From positions 5,243,915-5,284,261 of the forward strand of contig NZ_KN046818.1 of assembly GCF_000742135.1 (NCBI RefSeq): a DNA stretch of 40,347 nt, read 5' to 3'. The position numbers and the translations under genes were made by a program. Source of the stretch: Klebsiella pneumoniae. GTDB lineage: Bacteria; Pseudomonadota; Gammaproteobacteria; Enterobacterales; Enterobacteriaceae. This document shows positions 36,165 through 40,347 of this stretch, one piece after another. The first letter of the stretch is position 1. Every line of letters starts with the position of its first letter. The notes under the pieces are model-generated. The model was not told the DNA's origin. It saw only the letters and a program-made list of their open reading frames with translations, and did no database searches.

Positions 36165-36194
36165 AATACTAAAGAGACTGCTCTCTTTAGTATT
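36165..36194 (-). repeat. 13-bp perfect hairpin in the tyrU-glyT spacer
   Basis: AATACTAAAGAGA (36165-36177) and its exact reverse complement (36182-36194) enclose a 4-nt loop in the 115-nt spacer between two tRNAs. There is no T run after it, and the transcript continues to tufB. A ribonuclease landing or processing structure is likely. Confidence 0.85.
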
Positions 36195-36247
36195 GAGCTG
36201 ATTAGTTTACCCAACCAACTCCGGCTCCGCAAAGCGTCGCCAGAAAG

Positions 36248-36332
<85 letters not shown>

Positions 36333-36342
36333 CAAATTGTTA

Positions 36343-36418
<76 letters not shown>

Positions 36419-36432
36419 ATCAAGTAGCGCGC

Positions 36433-36461
36433 ATTCTAGGGAGAGGAGCGAGTTCATGCAA
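36433..36461 (-). promoter_or_regulatory. thrU-tufB operon promoter
   Basis: TTGCAT (36456-36461), a 17-bp spacer and TAGAAT (36433-36438) on the minus strand are followed by the GC-rich discriminator GCGCGC. A/T-rich sequence lies just upstream. GC discriminators are the mark of stringently controlled stable RNA promoters. Confidence 0.88.
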
Positions 36462-36846
36462 CTAAAAATTTGCATAAAACGTTCTCTTGCTCACATTTTG
36501 TGCTCTCACGCGAAAAAACGGTGTAATTTCAAGCAGCGAAGTGCAAATATTCGCCAACAATTCGGCGCTTCAGGCGCTGTCCGATCATCTCCGGTTACCT
36601 CTATCGCATGCTGACCGCTGACGGAAAGGATTCAGGCCGCTAGCCTAGCCTGTTAGCAAAGGCCATGCTTTGCAAAGAATAAGAAACTTATTCTTCTCTT
36701 GTGATGCTGGCGCGAGAAAGCAGCATTCAATGAGTTTTTTTCTTATTATTCCCGGCAATCTGGTGTTACCCTCCTGCCCATTGTCCTGATTAACTCGTGT
36801 GAAGCATCACCGTTTCAAGGTATTCGGTGATAGTAAGAACATGCTT
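36462..36846. other. thrU-coaA divergent intergenic region
   Basis: No gene is visible in these 385 bp. A 9-bp stem, AAGAATAAG (36675-36683) with CTTATTCTT (36687-36695), loop AAA, is the only clear structure, and it lacks a good T run. The stretch must contain the coaA promoter, which I cannot assign. It should also hold upstream activating sites for the thrU promoter; in E. coli Fis binds in this position. Confidence 0.5.
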
Positions 36847-37797
36847 ATGAGCCAAAAAGAGCAGACGTTAATGACACCGTACCTACAATTTAACCGCCAC
36901 CAATGGGCTGCACTTCGTGATTCTGTCCCGATGACGTTAACCGAGGAAGAAATCACGCGGTTAAAAGGCATCAACGAAGATCTCTCTCTGGAAGAGGTTG
37001 CCGAGATCTATTTGCCGCTGTCGCGTTTGCTCAACTTCTATATCAGTTCTAACCTGCGTCGCCAGGCTGTTCTCGAACAATTTCTTGGCACCAATGGTCA
37101 GCGAATTCCCTATATTATCAGTATCGCTGGCAGCGTTGCGGTAGGAAAAAGCACCACCGCCCGCGTTCTGCAAGCTTTGCTTAGTCGTTGGCCGGAGCAT
37201 CGCCATGTCGAACTCATTACCACCGACGGTTTTTTGCACCCTAACTCGGTTTTAAAAGAACGTGGGTTAATGAAGAAAAAAGGCTTTCCGCAGTCCTATG
37301 ATATGCATCGCCTGGTGAAGTTTGTCTCCGATCTCAAATCAGGGGTACCGCAGGCAACCGCGCCGGTTTATTCCCATCTGATTTATGATGTTATTCCCAA
37401 CGGTGACAAAACCGTCGCGCAACCGGATATTTTAATTCTTGAAGGGCTGAATGTTCTGCAAAGTGGAATGGATTATCCGCACGATCCCCATCATGTATTC
37501 GTTTCCGATTTTGTCGACTTTTCTATTTATGTCGATGCCCCGGAAGAATTATTGAAAAGCTGGTATATCAACCGCTTTCTTAAATTCCGGGAAGGGGCGT
37601 TTACCGATCCGGATTCCTATTTCCATAATTACGCTAAGCTCTCGAAGGAAGAAGCGGTAGATATTGCCACTTCGCTATGGAATGAAATCAACCTAATGAA
37701 TCTTAAAGAAAATATTCTTCCAACTCGCGAGCGCGCCAGCCTGATCATGACTAAGAGCGCCAATCACTCAGTGAATCAGGTACGCTTACGTAAATAA
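36847..37797 (+). CDS. coaA: Pantothenate kinase (type I)
   Basis: CoaA phosphorylates pantothenate, the committed and CoA-inhibited step of coenzyme A synthesis. The 316 residues equal E. coli CoaA. The P-loop GSVAVGKST is at about 95-103, with TTDGFLHPN and the Tyr-rich substrate region beyond. The frame is open to 36799, but ATG 36847 ([15 protein letters not shown]) matches the E. coli N-terminus. An ATG at 36841 is also in frame. The SD is weak before either, consistent with low expression. Confidence 0.96.
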   Translation: MSQKEQTLMTPYLQFNRHQWAALRDSVPMTLTEEEITRLKGINEDLSLEEVAEIYLPLSRLLNFYISSNLRRQAVLEQFLGTNGQRIPYIISIAGSVAVGKSTTARVLQALLSRWPEHRHVELITTDGFLHPNSVLKERGLMKKKGFPQSYDMHRLVKFVSDLKSGVPQATAPVYSHLIYDVIPNGDKTVAQPDILILEGLNVLQSGMDYPHDPHHVFVSDFVDFSIYVDAPEELLKSWYINRFLKFREGAFTDPDSYFHNYAKLSKEEAVDIATSLWNEINLMNLKENILPTRERASLIMTKSANHSVNQVRLRK

Positions 37798-37825
37798 AAA
37801 AAGGGAGCCGAAGCTCCCTTTTTTA
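37796..37825. terminator. Bidirectional terminator between coaA and birA
   Basis: A7-GGGAGC pairs with GCTCCC-T6 around the loop CGAA. It begins at the coaA stop codon and overlaps the last codon of birA on the other strand. A- and T-runs flank the GC stem symmetrically, so it should end both convergent transcripts. Confidence 0.93.
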
Positions 37826-38785
37826 TTCTGCACTGCGCAATGATATTTCACCACCCACCCAGGCTTTTATTACACCATCCTGCTCCAGCAATAGTGCGCC
37901 CTGGGCGTCAATGCCACGCGAAATGCCGTAAATTTCTTTATCACCGATAATCAGTTTCACCGGGCGATGAATAAAGTTATCCAGTTTTTCCCAGCGCGGT
38001 AGATAGGGAGCCAATCCTTCCTGCTCGAACAGCTCCAGTCCCAGGCGCAGCTCTTTAATCAGGCGCGCGGCGAGGAGGTTACGGTCGATGACCACCCCCG
38101 CTTCCTGAAGGCTGATCCACCCCTGATTGACGACATCAGACTCCACGCGACGCATCACAAGGTTGATACCCGCGCCGCTGACGATTTGTGCGGCATCGCC
38201 CGTTTTCCCCGTCAGTTCCACGAGGATCCCTGACAGCTTACGATCCTGCAGGTAAATATCGTTTGGCCATTTCACGCGAACCTGTTCGGCCCCGAGCTGC
38301 TGCAGAACTTCAGCGATCACAATACCGATCACCAGGCTTAGGCCAATAGCCGCTGCCGGGCCCTGCTCCAGACGCCAGTACATCGAGAGATAGAGATTCG
38401 CGCCAAAGGGCGAAAACCATTTTCTGCCTCGCCGGCCTCGCCCTGCTTGCTGATATTCAGCCACACAGGCATCTCCGGACGTCAGCTCATCAAGCCTGTC
38501 CAGCAAATACTGGTTAGTAGAGTCGATGACGGGAAGGACCGTCACTCGACCATGGTCTATCTCTTGAGAAATCTTTTTCTCATCTAATAGATGAATAGGC
38601 TCCGGCAGGCTGTAACCCTTGCCCGGCACAGTAAACACATCGACGCCCCAGTCACGTAAGGTCTGGATGTGCTTATTAATCGCCGCCCGGCTCATGCCTA
38701 ACTGCTCACCAAGCTGTTCGCCAGAGTGAAACTCGCCATCAGCAAGGATAGAAATTAGCGTTAAAGGGATAGTATGGTCTTTCAC
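37823..38785 (-). CDS. birA: Biotin-protein ligase and biotin operon repressor
   Basis: BirA makes biotinyl-AMP, attaches biotin to acetyl-CoA carboxylase BCCP, and as a dimer represses the bio operon. The 320 residues show an N-terminal winged helix ([20 protein letters not shown]). The ligase core has the adenylate loop GRGRRGRKW (about 115-123) and [20 protein letters not shown] small C-terminal domain follows. The start is GTG at 38785, overlapping the murB TGA as GTGA. E. coli BirA is 321 residues. Confidence 0.97.
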   Translation of the reverse strand: MKDHTIPLTLISILADGEFHSGEQLGEQLGMSRAAINKHIQTLRDWGVDVFTVPGKGYSLPEPIHLLDEKKISQEIDHGRVTVLPVIDSTNQYLLDRLDELTSGDACVAEYQQAGRGRRGRKWFSPFGANLYLSMYWRLEQGPAAAIGLSLVIGIVIAEVLQQLGAEQVRVKWPNDIYLQDRKLSGILVELTGKTGDAAQIVSGAGINLVMRRVESDVVNQGWISLQEAGVVIDRNLLAARLIKELRLGLELFEQEGLAPYLPRWEKLDNFIHRPVKLIIGDKEIYGISRGIDAQGALLLEQDGVIKAWVGGEISLRSAE

Positions 38786-39810
38786 GCAATGCTCTCCTCT
38801 GCGTTGACTTCACCATGCGTGCCAATGAAGCGCACCTCGGGCTGAAGCCATACATCGAATTTCGCACCCACCCGCTGGCGAACATAATGAGCAAGTTTTA
38901 CCACATCCTCGCTGGTCGCTCGATCTTCATTAATCAGTACCAGCGCCTGCTGTCGATGAACGGCCGCGCCGCCGATGCGTTGTCCTTTGAGCTCACATTG
39001 ATCGATTAGCCAGCCAGCGGCCAGCTTGACGCTGCCATTTGCCTGCGGATAGTGCGGTGCATGAGGGAACTGCGCCAGCAGCGCTTTCGCAACCTGAGCG
39101 CTGACGATCGGGTTCTTAAAAAAGCTGCCGGCATTACCGTTAATCTTTGGATCCGGCAATTTAGTCATTCGCATATGACAGACCGCATCAAATACCTGCT
39201 GCGGCGTGACGGTCTGCGGATCGAGACGCGTTAAATCACCGTAACTCAGTACAGGCTGCCATGTTTTCGCTAACGATAAGCCAATCGCGACGATGGCATA
39301 GCGGTCCTGATATTCATGTTTGAAGATACTGTCGCGATAGCCAAAACGGCATTCCGCGGCTGAAAGACGTTGCTTACGCCCGGTTTCCAGCTCAATGCAG
39401 TCAACATATTCGCAAACCCGCTGTAGCTCAACGCCGTAGGCGCCAATATTCTGGATCGGCGAAGATCCTGCGCAGCCAGGGATTAACGCCAGATTTTCCA
39501 GACCTGGCATCGCATGCTGTAGCGTGAACTGCACCAACTGATGCCAGTTTTCGCCGGCGCCGACGTGCAAGCGCCAGGCTTCCGGCGTTTCGCTCACCTC
39601 GATCCCCATAATCCGGTTGAGGATCACCGTACCGGCATAGTCGTTCAGAAGCAGGACATTACTGCCTTCCCCAAGGATCAGCGTGGGTTCGCCTGCCGCG
39701 GCAGCGGTTTGCCAGGCGCTTAGCAACTGTTGCTCAGTTTCGGCGCGTACTATCGTCTTGGCGAAGCGTTCAATGCCAAAGGTATTCCAGGGTTTGAGGG
39801 AGTGGTTCAT
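38782..39810 (-). CDS. murB: UDP-N-acetylenolpyruvoylglucosamine reductase
   Basis: MurB reduces UDP-GlcNAc-enolpyruvate with NADPH via FAD to UDP-MurNAc in peptidoglycan synthesis. The 342 residues equal E. coli MurB. The FAD-binding segment has LGEGSNVLL and [22 protein letters not shown]. The active-site Ser that donates a proton is in [11 protein letters not shown], and the type I Tyr loop [11 protein letters not shown] is present. ATG 39810 ([12 protein letters not shown]) has AGGAAG upstream and is preferred over the ATG 6 codons earlier. It is cotranscribed with birA. Confidence 0.97.
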   Translation of the reverse strand: MNHSLKPWNTFGIERFAKTIVRAETEQQLLSAWQTAAAAGEPTLILGEGSNVLLLNDYAGTVILNRIMGIEVSETPEAWRLHVGAGENWHQLVQFTLQHAMPGLENLALIPGCAGSSPIQNIGAYGVELQRVCEYVDCIELETGRKQRLSAAECRFGYRDSIFKHEYQDRYAIVAIGLSLAKTWQPVLSYGDLTRLDPQTVTPQQVFDAVCHMRMTKLPDPKINGNAGSFFKNPIVSAQVAKALLAQFPHAPHYPQANGSVKLAAGWLIDQCELKGQRIGGAAVHRQQALVLINEDRATSEDVVKLAHYVRQRVGAKFDVWLQPEVRFIGTHGEVNAEESIA

Positions 39811-39929
39811 AGTGGCTTCCTGATGCAAAATCGGCGTTAGTTTATCGTATCTGGCGGGGGAAGGCTTGTCTGATTACAGGGGCAATGATATTGCGGGGCG
39901 TTACCGGTGGTGATGTGGTGTACCGGTGC

Positions 39930-39983
39930 GGGCTACAGAACGCGACAGGCCCGTAGCCCCGGTAAGCGCAGCGCCACCGGGGA
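39930..39983. repeat. REP-like palindromic element
   Basis: CCCCGGT (39957-39963) and ACCGGGG (39976-39982) flank AAGCGCAGCGCC, the layout of an enterobacterial REP/PU unit (GGTGGCGCTGCGCTTACC on the other strand). GGGCTAC (39930-39936) and GTAGCCC (39953-39959) form a second inverted repeat overlapping it, as in a BIME. It lies between murB and the rrn terminator. Confidence 0.75.
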
Positions 39984-40018
39984 GACATGCCGGCACGCTG
40001 GCCGGACGACAGAAACGC

Positions 40019-40044
40019 AAAAAGCCCATCCGGCAGGATGGGCT
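40019..40044 (-). terminator. rRNA operon terminator
   Basis: AGCCCATCC (40023-40031) pairs with GGATGGGCT (40036-40044) around GGCA. On the minus strand TTTTT follows. It starts 14 nt after the 5S 3' end and matches the T1-type terminator of enteric rrn operons. Confidence 0.94.
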
Positions 40045-40057
40045 CTTCACTTGTTTG

Positions 40058-40177
40058 ATGCCTGGCAGTTCCCTACTCTCACATGGGGAGACCCCACACT
40101 ACCATCGGCGCTACGGCGTTTCACTTCTGAGTTCGGCATGGGGTCAGGTGGGACCACCGCGCTAGTGCCGCCAGGCA
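40058..40177 (-). rRNA. rrfB: 5S ribosomal RNA
   Basis: The 120-nt minus-strand sequence starts TGCCTGGCGGCACTAGCGCG and ends GGGAACTGCCAGGCAT, a complete enterobacterial 5S gene. Operon letter B is inferred from its place next to murB and birA, as in E. coli. No distal tRNA gene follows it. Confidence 0.97.
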
Positions 40178-40272
40178 AATTCTGTTTTATCAATACATCT
40201 CACCGGCGTATCGATTAATCTGTATCAGAGCTGAAAATTCTCTCAAATCCGCCAAAACATCTTCGGCGTTGT

Positions 40273-40347
40273 AAGGTTAAGCCTCACGGTTCATTAGTAC
40301 CGGTTAGCTCAACGCATCGCTGCGCTTACACACCCGGCCTATCAACG
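40273..40347 (-). rRNA. rrlB: 23S ribosomal RNA, 3' end only
   Basis: The minus strand from the right edge reads into GGTACTAATGAACCGTGAGG and CTTAACCTT, the conserved 3' end of enteric 23S. Only 75 nt are in the window. The 95 nt between it and 5S (40178-40272) is the internal spacer, with no tRNA. Confidence 0.95.

Noticed and set aside
39907..40218. Open frames over the murB-5S gap
   Set aside because: They run antisense through REP-like sequence and 5S rRNA.

Overview
This window is conserved chromosome from an enteric gammaproteobacterium, almost certainly Klebsiella of the K. pneumoniae complex. The partial 16S gene (1-179, minus) has a Klebsiella-type first variable region. The gene order rrn / purHD / zraSRP / hupA / nfi / hemE / nudC / rsd / thiCEFSGH / rpoBC / ribosomal proteins / nusG-secE / tufB / four tRNAs / coaA / birA / murB / rrn is that of the E. 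coli rrnE-rrnB interval read backwards. No prophage, transposase, CRISPR array, defence island or toxin system is visible.

Layout. 1-806: start of the rrnE-like operon (16S 5' end, leader with boxA, promoters P2 and P1, all minus), then the purH control region with a PurR box and a perfect 17-bp hairpin. 807-3707: purH and purD (de novo purine synthesis). 3697-7106: zinc/envelope-stress system zraR-zraS (minus) and zraP (plus), diverging from two sigma-54 promoters around a 15-bp inverted repeat. 7110-11472 (minus): yjaH, hupA (HU-alpha), yjaG, nfi (endonuclease V), hemE, nudC. 11566-12063: rsd (anti-sigma-70). 12121-17690: TPP riboswitch and the overlapping thiamin operon thiCEFSGH. 22121-36418 (minus): transcription/translation block rpoC, rpoB, rplL, rplJ, rplA, rplK, nusG, secE, tufB, thrT, glyT, tyrU, thrU. 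36847-39810: coaA, birA, murB. 39811-40347: REP-like sequence, rrn terminator, 5S and the 3' end of 23S (minus).

The one clearly accessory stretch is about 17.7-22.1 kb, between thiH and rpoC, which are near neighbours in E. coli. It holds a membrane diguanylate cyclase with a periplasmic sensor region and no RxxD inhibitory site, an orphan PTS IIB-IIA pair of the lactose/cellobiose family with no IIC, and dcuB (C4-dicarboxylate carrier) without fumB. A LacI-family-type 14-bp palindrome and a CRP-like 24-bp inverted repeat precede the PTS pair. This is the best place to look for biology not yet described. The rest is well-known core machinery, whose main interest lies in regulatory RNA and DNA structures and in the direct-repeat rrn operons at the two ends.
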